A stretch of DNA of 64,000 bases, from assembly GCA_949987705.1 (NCBI GenBank), contig CATLJY010000142.1, positions 1 through 64,000 on the forward strand, in the 5' to 3' direction. The stretch's first letter is position 1; each line of letters opens with the position of its first letter. The stretch is from Thereva unica. Lineage: Eukaryota > Arthropoda > Insecta > Diptera > Therevidae. Under the pieces are notes generated by a model that saw nothing but the letters and a program-made list of their open reading frames with translations, had not been told where the DNA came from and searched no databases. Shown one piece after another: positions 32,913 to 44,404 of this stretch. A program made the position numbers and the translations under genes.

Positions 32913-33463
32913 GGTTAATCGTCATTTTCCTCTACACCTTCCCGACCCCCTAAACTTTCCCACTCTCCTCTATTCTTCAAATCAAGTTTACTTCTAGACA
33001 TTGCCCCATGAACTGAACGACATGACGGACTGGTACTATAAAGGGTTACTCCTTAGCTTGGTTTTTCATATAAAAAAAGGTTTCACTTTCGTTGCAAAGC
33101 TGGTTGTTAGCGTGATAATGGTGAAACCAGTTTGGAACTGGGATTGCAAATCAGTCGATTCATGTGCGTGTAGGGTGAGGCCCTAATTTCGCCAAAATCA
33201 TAGTATCTCCCCAAAGTAGAGAAAAAGGCGGCAAAAGACAATAAACGCCTATTAAATATAGCCTTGTACATATTTCGTTAGGCAACCCACATTTGTTAGC
33301 ATATTTTTTATCATAGAAATAAATTTCATTCGGTTACTCGATCGGTGAAGGTCGTTCTTCTACGGATTCTGTACTATGTATATATGAACCTGCTTACTGA
33401 ACCGAATAATTCGGCCGAATGTTCGGTTCGGCACGTTTTTGACCCATATTCGGCGCATCTCTA
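32913..33463. other. hAT right flank, no gene seen
   Basis: A+T-rich; includes the subterminal ttcggccgaatgttcggttc motifs near the right TIR. Nothing else was recognised. Confidence 0.5.
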
Positions 33464-33680
33464 CTTTTTTCGTATGTTAACTCGAAATTCGTATATACTG
33501 AACGTCACATAAAAACTCAAGTAGAAAACCTATATTATAATCTGTTACTGAAAAAATGTGAGCTCGAACGTGAAACGCTACATACCCAATTAATTATAGC
33601 TCCACACCATCCTGCAGAATTCGCATTAATGTATACCAAGGAACCAGGCCATGTTGCCGTCCCACGTGGAGAACTCATAT
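33464..33680 (+). pseudogene. env, third part
   Basis: The glycoprotein reading resumes directly after the hAT element. Around 33675-33685 the continuing homology is in the next frame, so a single-base indel lies there. Confidence 0.6.
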
Positions 33681-34136
33681 AGGTACTTAGTCAAATGCCA
33701 ACCAGTCGAAGTGACTGTTAGAAAAACCGATAGATGTTATTTAGAACTTCCCACGACATATAACAACAAAAGTTATTTCATAGCACCAATTACACGCCTT
33801 ATGCTTAACCATGGTACAGAGATTCCCTGTTCTGACCTACTGAGCCCAGGATATTATATAAATAGTCAATGGTACGGATTTAATCCCAGATTACACCGAA
33901 TGAAGAATCCACTTGAACTTATACCTTCCACGAAGACTGATTGGAAATATGAAGATCCAGGAGAAATCATACAAGCAGGCCTGTACTCAAGCTCGTCACT
34001 CGATAATTTACGCCATCAGATAATGTATCCTTCTGAACGCAGAGCCGTGGAAAATATAGTCACTCGGAGCATAATGGGTCATGATACAGATCATCAGAAT
34101 TTGGAAACAACCAATTTATTTTCCGCCACTGGTTAG
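33681..34136 (+). pseudogene. env, fourth part
   Basis: Membrane-proximal ectodomain of the same glycoprotein family, with further conserved cysteines. The open frame begins at ATG 33651 because the upstream bases happen to be open. It ends at a TAG (34134-34136) that is in the same frame as the following segment, so only one codon interrupts it. Confidence 0.65.
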
Positions 34137-34514
34137 AACATGATTGAAAACCTTCTGCGTACTCGATTGTGGGGTATTCTCAGCGGACTCGGACAGACAT
34201 GTTCGATCATACTGGCCATGTATGTGATAATCAAATTAGTCAAGTTCGTGGTCGATCTAATTATCAATGTACGAGCTCTAAGATCGCTTTATGGCTGGAG
34301 CTGGAGATTAACTGCTGCAACATTTAACTCCGCAACAAACCATATCCTCCGCAATCACCATACCACCGGAGAGGCCGTACTGCAAGAAGTCGTAACTAAT
34401 ATCCCAACGACAGCTGGACCTGCAGCCATATCGCATGAGCAGGACCCCACTACATCTAATGGAGCCCCTACTCCTACAAGTAGACTGGCCTCACTATATC
34501 GGAACCTCAATTAA
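34137..34514 (+). pseudogene. env, C-terminal part with transmembrane segment
   Basis: In frame after the TAG; ATG at 34140. A hydrophobic stretch of about 25 residues (around residues 15-45 of this part) fits a membrane anchor, followed by a basic, then Thr/Pro-rich tail. The 3' half of this segment is the source of the fragment seen at 4165-4332. Confidence 0.7.
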
Positions 34515-34754
34515 ATCAATTAAAGTCTCTCCCCGTTCACCCTCAAATATCTATCCTTACCATATTCCTTAATCACCTTCCTCCTTCCATTTACTTATTA
34601 TCTTTGCAGAATCACCTAAGGCGAGTCGAGGCGCCTCAAAACCTCTGTTCCAGAGTTACCTATTCACCAGTCCGGAGTAAATGCCATTGGTGTTATTCGG
34701 TAGCTTCATCACCTTCATCATATTTGAATCCCTATTGATTCAAGGAGGGCAGAA
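34515..34754 (+). other. BEL 2 3' untranslated region
   Basis: No gene. Ends in caaggagggcagaa, a plausible polypurine tract next to the LTR. Confidence 0.6.
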
Positions 34755-35269
34755 TGTTGATTTGTCGACCAACGGTCACCCAAAAGTGTAGCAACCAACA
34801 TCAAGTGTCAGCAGCTCGTGGCCTCAGTGCATCCGGTAATAAGGTAATTTAACCTTTAACTTAAACACAGGCCGGAAACCACCTGCACGCCATCGATCGC
34901 CAAGGTCAGGAGTTCAACCCCCAACCGGTCACGGGCCAGAATTGATCTGCAGACGCTGCATTAATTTCATTACCTGCAAAATGAAATTATGATGGATCGA
35001 ACGAGTCGTCCACCACACACCGTCGGAGTCACCATAAATAATTATATCATAAAATCTATAATAAAGAATAAGGTCTATTTCTCGGTTTAATGTTCTATAT
35101 TTAATAAACATATTGTTCGGTTTATGGTTATACATGTAATGAATAAAGAATAAAGTCTATTTCTCGGTTTAATGTTCTATATTTAATAAACATATTGTTC
35201 GGTTCATGGTTATACATGTAATGAATAAAGTTTATGTTAATTGTTAAATTTGCGTTTATTAGTGTAATA

Positions 35270-35348
<79 letters not shown>
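34755..35348 (+). repeat. BEL 2 3' LTR
   Basis: Starts tgttgatttgtcgaccaacg after the polypurine tract and runs into a (TA)n tract at 35270. Contains two direct copies of about 80 bp (about 35065-35225) starting aataaagaataa and including ggtctatttctcggtttaat. Its outer end beyond (TA)n is missing; a HINE follows directly. Confidence 0.75.
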
Positions 35349-35350
<2 letters not shown>

Positions 35351-37145
35351 TAGCTGGCCGGTGCGCCTACGCTGCACCCATAAGCAATAGTAAACAATAA
35401 AAACCATCCATTGACTTAATATTTTTCGAGATTTCGAATTTTACACAGATGAAATGCCTCAAAGAACATGGGTCTTGCGTCGGCCGCCATGAATCGGTAT
35501 ATTGAGTCTACTACATTGCTTATTGTATACTACTTATCATACCCCTTCATTTGATACCCTTGTTGAGGGGATTGTGAAGAAAGTGGTAATCCGGCCTCTT
35601 TAGACGGCCGCCATGGATCTAAAGATATATTTTGTATACTACATTGCTTATTGTATTCTACTTATCATACCCTTTCATTTGATACCCATGTCGAGGTGGT
35701 TGTGAAGAAAGTGGTAATTCGGCCTCTTGAGACGGCCGCCATGGATCTAAAGATATATTTTGTATACTACATTACTTATTGTATTCTACTTATCATACCC
35801 TTTCATTTGATACCCATGTCGAGGTGGTTGTGAAGAAAGTCGTACCCCGCCCTCTTGAGACGGCCGCCATGGATCTAAAGATATATTTTGTATACTACAT
35901 TGCTTATTGTATTCTCCTTAACATACCCTTTCATTTGATACCCATGTTGAGGTGGTTGTGAAGAAACTGGTAATCCGGCCTCTTGAGACGGCCGCCATGG
36001 ATCTAAAGATATATTTTGTATACTACATTGCTTATTGTATTCTACTTATCATACCCTTTCATTTGATACCCATGTCGAGGTGGTTGTGAAGAAAGTGGTA
36101 CCCCGCCCTCTTGAGACGGCCGCCATGGATCTAAAGATATATTTTGTATACTACATTGCTTATTATATTCTACTTAACATAGCCTTTCATTTGATACCCA
36201 TGTTGAGGTGGTTATGAAGAAAGTGGTACCCCGCCCTCTTGAGACGGCCGCCATGGATCTAAAGATATATTTTGTATACTACATTACTTATTGTATTCTA
36301 CTTATCATACCCTTTCATTTGATACCCATGTCGAGGTGGTTGTGAAGAAAGTCGTACCCCGCCCTCTTGAGACGGCCGCCATGGATCTAAAGATATATTT
36401 TGTATACTACATTGCTTATTGTATTCTCCTTAACATACCCTTTCATTTGATACCCATGTTGAGGTGGTTGTGAAGAAAGTGGTAATTCGGCCTCTTGAGA
36501 CGGCCGCCATGGATCTAAAGATATATTTTGTATACTACATTGCCTATTGTATTCTACTTATCATACCCTTTCATTTGATACCCATGTGGAGGTGGTTGTG
36601 AAGAAAGTGGTACCCCGCCCCCTTGAGACGGCCGCCATGGATCTAAAGATATATTTTGTATACTACATTGCTTATTATATTCTACTTAACATACCCTTTC
36701 ATTTGATACCCATGTTGAGGTGGTTGTGAAGAAAGTGGTAATCCGGCCTCTTGAGACGGCCGCCATGGATCTAAAGATATATTTTGTATACTACATTGCT
36801 TATTGTATTCTACTTATCATACCCTTTTATTTGATACCCATGTCGAGGTGGTTGTGAAGAAAGTGGTACACCGCCCTCTTGAGACGGCCTGGATCATTTT
36901 AGTTTCAATAGCGTCATGGCCTACCTATTGTTTGACAGCTGCGTAGATTTGAAATTTTCATTAAATGTAATGATTCAATTTAATGACAATTTTACATTTG
37001 TCAAACAATAGGTAGGCCATGAAGCTATTGAAACTAAAATGAAGTGAAAATTCCTAAAATTACCATTTTTGTTTGGATTTTGAGCTGTTTTTTTGGTTAA
37101 AGGTATAAAAAATAGCCTACGAGCTATTCTCAGACCTACCAAATA
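35349..37145 (+). mobile_element. HINE family 1, copy 3
   Basis: Begins ctagctggccggtgcgccta (a few bases deleted compared with other copies). Carries about eleven 128-bp units, the palindrome at 36894-37042 and the cagacctaccaaatatacac block, then is interrupted at 37146. Its terminal block reappears after the insertion. Confidence 0.7.
35500..36890 (+). repeat. 128-bp minisatellite of HINE copy 3 (about 11 units)
   Basis: From about 35780 the gtcgagg and gttgagg unit types alternate nearly regularly, giving a 256-bp higher-order unit. Confidence 0.9.
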
Positions 37146-37629
37146 TACACTCTATATCAGCCGCCAAAAATAACCCTTTATACAAGTTTTGGTGAAAATT
37201 GATGACGTTTCAACTATATCCCGGGCAAAGAATTCAATAAATATCGTAAAAAATTAAAGATTATAAACAAATACTCATAACTTTCGAAATCCTTAAGAGC
37301 CCACCGAGATTTTTGATCGAGGTGTTAGAGTGACTTCTCCCGAACATTTTGACACCAAAAACGTCCATTTTCGAGATGAGGTATTTGAGAAATTGAATTT
37401 TAAAGTTTTTTACTATTTTTTGACCTTTTGACCTTTAATTCGAAAATATGTTTATGTTTTTCAGCAAATTTGTTTGTAAACAACCCCTCTGACCTGAAAA
37501 CAGGTAAAACCTATCAAAAACGTCGACCCCAACGAAAGATATAGAGCCAAAATCGAGAAAGAAAGTCAAAATTCATAAAAATCCCTAAAAAACGCATTTA
37601 ATTTTTATTGTCAATATATTGTCGAAAAA
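37146..37629. other. 484-bp unassigned insertion in HINE copy 3
   Basis: Separates two versions of the HINE 3' block; the block from taggtaggcca at 37630 repeats what stands at 37009. No coding frame or clear terminal repeats were found. It may be an insertion or sequence between two partial HINE ends. Confidence 0.5.
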
Positions 37630-37848
37630 ATAGGTAGGCCATAAAGCTATTGAAACTAAAATGAAGTGAAAATTCCTAAAATTACCATTTTTGTTTGGAT
37701 TTTGCAGCTGTTTTTTGGTTAAAGGTATAAAAAATAGCCTACGACCTATTCTCAGACCTACCAAATATACACAAAAAATTTCATGCAAATTGGTCAACCC
37801 GTTTCGGAGGAGTACGGTAACAAACACTGTGACACGAGATTTTTATAG
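37630..37848 (+). mobile_element. Second 3' end of HINE family 1
   Basis: Runs from taggtaggccataaagctat to cgtttcggaggagtacggta and acacgagattttta, the complete 3' terminus. Confidence 0.65.
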
Positions 37849-37858
37849 ATATAGATAT

Positions 37859-39009
37859 ACTAGCTGGGACCCGGTGCGCCTACGCTGCACCCATAAGTCA
37901 ATAGTAAACAATAAAAACCATCCATTGACTTAATATTTTACGAGATATGAATTTTACACAGATGAAATGCCTCAAAGAACATGGGTCTTGCGTCGGCCGC
38001 CATGAATCGGTATATTGAGTCTACTACATTGCTTATTGTATTCTACTTATCATACCCTTTCATTTGATACCCATGTTGAGGGGATTGTGAAGAAAATGGT
38101 AATCCGCCCTCTTTAGACGGCCGCCATGGATCTAAAGATATATTTTGTATACTACATTGCTTATTGTATTCTACTTATCATACCCTTTCATTTGATACCC
38201 ATGTCGAGGTGGTTGTGAAGAAAGTGGTAATTCGGCCTCTTGAGACGGCCGCCATGGATCTAAAGATATATTTTGTATACTACATTGCTTATTGTATTCT
38301 ACTTATCATACCCTTTCATTTGATACCCATGTCGAGGTGGTTGTGAAGAAAGTGGTACCCCGCCCTCTTCAGACGGCCGCCATGGATCTAAAGATATATT
38401 TTGTATACTACATTGCTTATTGTATTCTCCTTAACATACCCTTTCATTTGATACCCATGTTGAGGTGGTTGTGAAGAAAGTGGTAATCCGGCCTCTAGAG
38501 ACGGCCGCCATGGATCTAAAGATATATTTTGTATACTACATTGCTTATTGTATTCTACTTATCATACCCTTTCATTTGATACCCATGTCGAGGTGGTTGT
38601 GAAGAACCCGGCCTCTTGAGACGGCCGCCATGGATCTAAAGATATATTTTGTATACTACATTGCTTATTGTATTCTACTTATCATATCCTTTCATTTGAT
38701 ATCCATGTCGAGGTGGTTGTGAAGAAAGTGGTACCCCGCCCTCTTGAGACGGCCGCCATGGATCATTTTAGTTTCAATAGCGTCATGGCCTACCTATTGT
38801 TTGACAGCTGCGTAAATTTGAAATTTTCATTAAATGTAATGATTCAATTTAATGACAATTTTACATTTGTCAAACAATAGGTAGGCCATGAAGCTATTGA
38901 AACTAAAATGAAGTGAAAATTCCTAAAATTACCATTTTTGTTTGGATTTTGCAGCTGTTTTTTTGGTTAAAGGTATAAAAAATAGCCTACGACCTATTCT
39001 CAGACCTAC
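37859..39009 (+). mobile_element. HINE family 1, copy 4 (3' end cut)
   Basis: Starts right after a short gata/tata tract. About six 128-bp units (38020-38760), palindrome at 38762-38911, and a 3' block that stops at cagacctaca, as in copy 2, without the cgtttcggagg terminus. Confidence 0.7.
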
Positions 39010-39955
39010 ATGTGTTGCTAAGCGACGGAACCCCTCCACTAACATTTAAATCTTATGGTATGCTATTATTTTTTTGTGAAACAGGTGTTTTTACATTTTT
39101 GAGATTTACTCGAAAAGTTACCATTATTTTGCCAGGAAATTTTTATTGTAGGTAGGCACCATCAGTGGCCACAATTTAAGCCCTGCCTCAAGGTTCTACG
39201 ATAATTACACTCCCTACAATTAAATGTCAAAAAATGACCATTTTTAACGGTTTTTGAATTTTTCTGCAAAAACCTGTTGACCGATATCAATGGTCCAAAA
39301 CTCATAATTTTCGTCTTTTTAAGCACTATTAAGTAGTATTTTTTGTTTTCCAAAACAACATATTTTTCGTACCCAAAACGTGAAAAAACGCGTTTTCGCT
39401 CCTTTTATTAGCTTTTTACCACCTGTTGCCCTGGACCAATTTTATCCAAAACGCATTCATTGAATTCCTACGATTTTTCTCTTAATTATAGCGTCAAGAA
39501 ATCGCAGGGTAGATTTATTTCAACTTTTAACTACTTTTTCGCTATCTTTCCTGGACTACAAGCTAAATAAGCCAAATCCGTTTTTAACTAAAACTTTTAT
39601 TTCACGTTGCATTGATTTAATTTTGTCATAATGCTGCATCCTAGTTTGGCCATGGAGATTCATAAGTATTACACTGACCAACGCTATATATAATTAATCT
39701 TGCAAAGTTTTTGTTAAAGGCTTATGTAGGTTATAAGTTGTGAGACTTTGCGTAATCTAAAACTTAACAAAGTATTTAACAAACACTACCAAAATCATCA
39801 TAACTTAAAAAAAATAGTACGCGGCCATCACCAAGTATCGAACCCTGGTCCTGTCGCACCCCGATCTAGCACCTACCCATTACTCCAAACACTAACTTGT
39901 AGGAATGTGGCAATAAACCTATTTATTCATGCTTACATAAAAAGGTACATTCCAA
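39010..39955. other. Unassigned noncoding region; possible tRNA-derived SINE on the minus strand
   Basis: No gene seen. On the minus strand, about 39825-39905, gggttcgatacttgg resembles a pol III B box, and ggagtaatgggtaggtgc upstream could be an A box. A SINE body is possible but no family was recognised. Confidence 0.35.
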
Positions 39956-39957
39956 TA

Positions 39958-40158
39958 GCCCTAACTATAATGGTCTTAAGACGGCTTAAGATGCCTCTTC
40001 AAATTCTTTTAAAACTGGCTAATTTTCTGTCAAAGCATAATGAATCTTAATCTTTATGGCTAAGCTAATAAATCATTACGTTTGGACAAAAAATTAGCCA
40101 ATTTTAAGAAAATTTGACGAGGCATCTTAAGCCGTCTTAAGACCATTATAGTTAGGGC
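39958..40158. mobile_element. 201-bp MITE with 40-bp TIRs and TA duplication
   Basis: gccctaactataatggtctt continues through aagacggcttaagatgcctc and returns inverted at the right end. TA flanks both ends (39956-39957 and 40159-40160), pointing to the Tc1/mariner superfamily. No coding capacity. Confidence 0.88.
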
Positions 40159-40160
40159 TA

Positions 40161-40752
40161 ATGCCAGATATGTATAAACTGTAGAAGGAAGTAAACAACT
40201 GATTTATGACAACAGATTTTCTATTACATATTTATGAAATGTATTTTGTATATTTTATGGAAATTGATAATCATAGGTAAAACGAAGAGTAATGTAATAT
40301 TGCCATAGATGGTGTTTACTATTCTTTGTCATAGATGGGGTGCAATTAAAATATATCAATTCTTTCATATTTTTGGCGGGTAATTATTGGTGTTGGTCTC
40401 ATTGCGAAGTGGGGGTACTTGTGTGCGTGCACGTGCATATATGCTATGGATAAACAGGTGCCTGTGTTTTTCAGTAGATGTTCTACATTTAAAGAAAAGT
40501 GAAGTGCGTGAGTGATATTTTCTTTAAAAATAAAAAAAAGTTAAATTGAAGTGTTTAATACAAAAGGCGCGGTAAGCTGAATTTTTAACAATAATGTATG
40601 TTTAAGTAAAATAATACACCTAATTCTGCTGTGCAAAGTGAGATTTGCCTCCAATCCAAACAAAAATGTTTAGATTCGTTTTACATAATTATATAGTGTT
40701 TACATGTGTGATGTTTTTTTTTTTTTTTTCAATTTGACACTTTCGATTTATT
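40161..40752. other. Unassigned noncoding region
   Basis: A+T-rich; no gene, RNA or repeat recognised. Confidence 0.4.
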
Positions 40753-41046
40753 GGCCTCGATTCCCAGATCCGGTGGGTCGGAAGTGAGTGCGGATTTGAG
40801 ACTTTGCGATTCTCAAATATGCAACCGCGAATCTCTCTTTGACATTTTCCTTGCTTTAAAAGTGTGATCCGCAACAAATTTTCTGTGGATTTGGAACCAC
40901 AAATGCGCCTAAGATAATCCGACATCGGGTATTTCATTAGCGTGTGAGTTTTCACTCCGAATTTTTGATTTAATTGGCGAATTTGAGAATCGCAAAGTGT
41001 CAAATCTGCACTCACTTCCGCGCCGTCGGATCTGGGAATCGAGGCC
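40753..41046. mobile_element. MITE copy 1 (ggcctcgattcccagatcc ends)
   Basis: 294 bp with inverted repeats of about 50 bp, through gaagtgagtgcggatttg. The interior is also partly self-complementary, with gtgtgatccgcaacaaat and related motifs. The target duplication is not clear. Confidence 0.8.
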
Positions 41047-41107
41047 ATATTATTTTGTTTTTCCATAATTTTTGAGTAATTGTTTTGGGCAGTAGAAGAA
41101 TACAATT

Positions 41108-41717
41108 GCCTCGATTCCCAGATCCGGCGGAGCGGAAGTGAGTGCGGATTTGACATTTTGCTACTGTCAAATCCGCAGCAGCGGATTTGTTTAATCAAAA
41201 AATCTGGAGTGAAGACTCACGCGATTATGAAATTAGCGATGTCGGATTATCTTAGGCGCATCTGTCGTTCAAATCCGCAGAAAATTTGGTGCGGATCACA
41301 CTTTTACAGGGCGGAAAATGTTAATGGCCTCGATTCCCAAATCCGACGGCGCGGAAGTGAGTGCGGATTTGACACTTTGCCATTCTCAAATTCGCAGTCG
41401 CGGATTCAATTAAATCAAAAATTCGGAGTGAAGACTCACACGCTAATGAAATACCCGATGTCGGATTATCTCAGGCGCATTTGTGGTTTCAAACCCACAG
41501 AAAATTTTTTGCGGATCACACTTTTAAAGCACGGAAAATGTCAAAGAGAGATTCGCGGTTGCAGATTTGAGAATCGCAAAGTCTCAAATCCGTACTCACT
41601 TCCGACCCACCGGATCTGGGAATCGAGGCCAAAAAGAAATTTGCGGTTGTGGATTTGAGAATCGCAAAGTGTCAAATCCGCACTCACTTCCGACCCGCCG
41701 GATCTGGGAATCGAGGC
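41108..41717. mobile_element. MITE copy 2, interrupted by copy 3
   Basis: Same ends as copy 1 (gcctcgattcccagatccgg left, complement right), but 610 bp because another copy (41326-41630) sits inside. Two apparent open frames covering the cluster are products of the inverted repeats. Confidence 0.78.
41326..41630. mobile_element. MITE copy 3, nested in copy 2
   Basis: 305 bp with the same ggcctcgattccc type ends. Its nesting shows the family inserting into itself. Confidence 0.78.
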
Positions 41718-41895
41718 AAATAAAATAGAATAGAATATTTCAATATAAGTAGCTATTAGCCGGGTTTTTTTTTTAAATGAACTACATATATAGTTATTTT
41801 ATCGAGTTCATTAAAAAAAGCTAAAACGACAAGAAAAACTGTTTGGAGCGTCTACTTCGATACTTAAAAATTTCAAAATTAAATGTAAGTTAATA

Positions 41896-42032
41896 CCCTC
41901 GACACACCAGCACTCATAATCTTGATTATGACGTCAGAATGACGTAGATTGCATTTTATTTCCATATCTTTTGTATGGGTCTACGTCATTTTGACGTCAT
42001 AATGAAGATTAAGAGTGCTGGTGTTTCGAGGG
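41896..42032. mobile_element. 137-bp MITE with TA duplication
   Basis: ccctcgacacaccagcactc and the complementary right end; the inner arms contain tgacgtcagaatgacgtaga and its near-complement, so nearly the whole element folds on itself. TA on both sides. Confidence 0.85.
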
Positions 42033-42144
42033 TATAAAAGTGTCAATTTACTTATGTTTCACGAAATCCCATGTAGAAAATAATAAATAAGTTTCTAAAA
42101 TATGCATTATTTGTTACAAATTTACTCTCAACACTTCCCTGTTG

Positions 42145-43859
42145 TTTTTAACCGACTTCAAAAAAAGAGGAGGTTACTCAATTCGACTTGTAGATATTTT
42201 GTATTCCTGTTCACGCATAACTTTGTAACCCAATAACTTTTTTGCTTTTTTTTGGTTCATTTGAAGGGGGAGTTTTCCACGGTGGTCCCGTTAAATTTTT
42301 TCGAAATTCTGATATTGGAGTTCGAAATTAGGCATAAAAAACTGTTAAAATTAATTCAACCTAAAAATTTCATAGGCACCGAACAAAATACTCTATTGTT
42401 GCGAAACTGGTAGAAGGCCGGTGGGAGAGTGCGTAGCTCGCTGGATACTCGATCCAGCGGCGCGGTCGGGGCAGATTGTTTTCTTTTTCTCTTTTTCTTC
42501 TTTCTGAAATGATTTATTAACATATTAGTCAACCACTGATAGTATCAGCCATGGCGCAGAGGGCTAGGGAGAAGGTCCTACGTCTAGTAGCTTTGTGGGG
42601 CTGCGAGTTCGATTCTTCAGCTCGCTGTGCTTTTTTTTCGTCATAATAATTTTTTTTCAATTTCCTTCGGGGATTTTGTTTCATATGAAATAAGTTTTTG
42701 ACGTGAATACGTCTCTAAATTTGCTTCCAGAACAAAAACCGATGATAACGAAATTATGGCATATAGTTTAGATTTGCAGCTCAAAAACTATTCTTTATAT
42801 TGAATAAAGAAATATACCATGGCGTGGGTGAAGAATCAAAGAATTTTATTTTTTACATTTGATTTCCCCAATATCAATGGGAATTAGGCTTATATTTCCT
42901 TGATTTGTATATGTGTGTACTGTAAACAAACGTTGAACTTTTGACCAACTTCCACTGCAAATTTTACACATACTAATAGTTCGCATGACAATACAATCTG
43001 ATCATTTTGTAAAAAAATCAAGATGGCGGTTCCAAAATGACAGTCGAATTTTGCAATTGGGTTCCCCGACTCCAGAAATGGGTATAAAATTAAAGGGTAG
43101 GACAAGTAGAACACACTTCGCTATGTGACGTCATTCAACACCCAAAATGGCGGCCAACACAAAATGGCGGCTTACTTTTTCTTTAAATCGTTCTTGTTTT
43201 GGGTATCAAATGAAAGTGTATGACGAGTATAGTACAGTAAGCTATCGACTTCACAATAAATATTTCTTTTAATTTCCCCGGAGAATTTTGTTTCATAATA
43301 AATAAGTTTTTTTTGTAAATTCGTTCGAAAATATGCAAATACATGACTGCAAAAACCATTTAGTTACTGCTTAGATTTTTTCGATGGCGCGGCGGCGTGT
43401 TATACTTCCCAGAATGGATTTAAAAAGAAGAATCAGTCTCGCAATACGTACGCTGCGTCGTATGGCTGCGTCGGTTAAACGATACTATGGCAGCGTGTCA
43501 TATATATCGTAAAGGTAGGCTCATACGCAACAATTTAGTTTTTTGAATTGTCTGGTCTGGCGCAAGTCGAATTGTGTAAATAAACTGAGGGCAAATGACG
43601 AGTGAAAACTACCTCCATTAGTTATTGCGCATTATATTTATAGTTATCTACGCGTTGTATTATATATTACATTGATTGTGATAAGGTCGGAGAAGCAAGT
43701 GGTTGAACATCACAGACATATTTGGTACAATCCAAACATTTTACATTGTGCAAGCCGAACAGTTGAGTTCACACGCAACGATCTATTTGTGCCCTGTAGA
43801 CCAACCTTAATATTTTTTTATATTGCCCCCGAAAAAAATGAATGGACTAAAAAGTACGC
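42145..43859. repeat. Unassigned interspersed-repeat-like region
   Basis: Opens with aaccgacttcaaaaaaagag then gaggttactcaattcgac, which resembles a dispersed noncoding repeat I associate with arthropod genomes. Contains two tRNA-like B-box candidates (tgcgagttcgattctt near 42600) and several aaaatggcgg motifs (43020-43170). No gene supported. Confidence 0.4.
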
Positions 43860-44242
43860 AATAAAAAAAATTTTAAAAACCAACTTCAGAAAAAAACCGC
43901 ACAAAATGCACAAAAAAGGATGAAATAATTGTTTGTAATTCTTAACAACATTAATCCAATCAGAACGGATCTAGAAAGAAGAATCACTTTTGAAGACGGT
44001 GCCAGGTAGTAGTTGAGTTTGATTGCACTAACTCTTGCTTCGGCAATTGTTTTCATTTCTTTGTTAGGCTAATCCCCTAATACATCACCCACAGGGTTTA
44101 GCACAGTCTTCAAAAGTGATTCTTCTTTCTAGATCCATTCTGATTGGATTAATGTTGTTAAGAATTACAAACAATTATTTCATCCTTTTTTGTGCATTTT
44201 GTGCGGTTTTTTTCTGAAGTCGGTTTTTAAATTTTTTTTTAT
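43860..44242. repeat. Large snap-back palindrome, arms of about 130 bp
   Basis: Left arm 43860-43997 and right arm 44106-44242 are complements with only a few mismatches; the loop is about 108 bases. The outer ends are accgacttcag-like, matching the start of the repeat at 42150. The small open frame at 43672-43923 runs into the arm and is not supported. Confidence 0.88.
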
Positions 44243-44404
44243 TATTTTTAAATTACGTTTTCAAACCGCCGAAAAGTATGGAACATTCCGAAAAGAAAGG
44301 GATATTGAGAAATTTCCCAAAACTCCGATAAAACTTAGGTCTTGAGATTTGTATGGGGAAGAACTATATAGCTCATTAAAAAAACACGGCTATTAGCTAT
44401 TTGA

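Larger units (their letters stand above)
31664..33463. mobile_element. hAT-like DNA transposon inside env
   Basis: 1,800 bp with tagagatgcgccgaat at the left and its exact complement at the right (16-bp TIR). Subterminal sequence is rich in attcggcc-type motifs, as in many hAT elements. The flanking 8-mers ctttttac (31656-31663) and cttttttc (33464-33471) agree at 7 of 8 positions, consistent with the 8-bp hAT duplication. No transposase was seen; the interior is partly taken up by a LINE fragment. Confidence 0.82.
23745..35348 (+). mobile_element. BEL/Pao-like LTR element 2 with env
   Basis: PBS, gag, protease-RT-RNase H-integrase, a glycoprotein gene and a 3' LTR are all present, but frameshifts, stops and insertions break most frames. 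The 5' LTR is reduced to (TA)n plus cacatt before the PBS. The 3' LTR (34755-35348) in turn ends in (TA)n. The env gene places it with BEL/Pao elements that acquired chuvirus-like glycoproteins. Confidence 0.8.

Noticed and set aside
40689..41658. 169- and 192-codon frames on opposite strands
   Set aside because: They overlap inverted-repeat MITE sequence and mirror each other.
42415..42640. tRNA genes
   Set aside because: B-box-like motifs are present but no cloverleaf could be drawn by eye.
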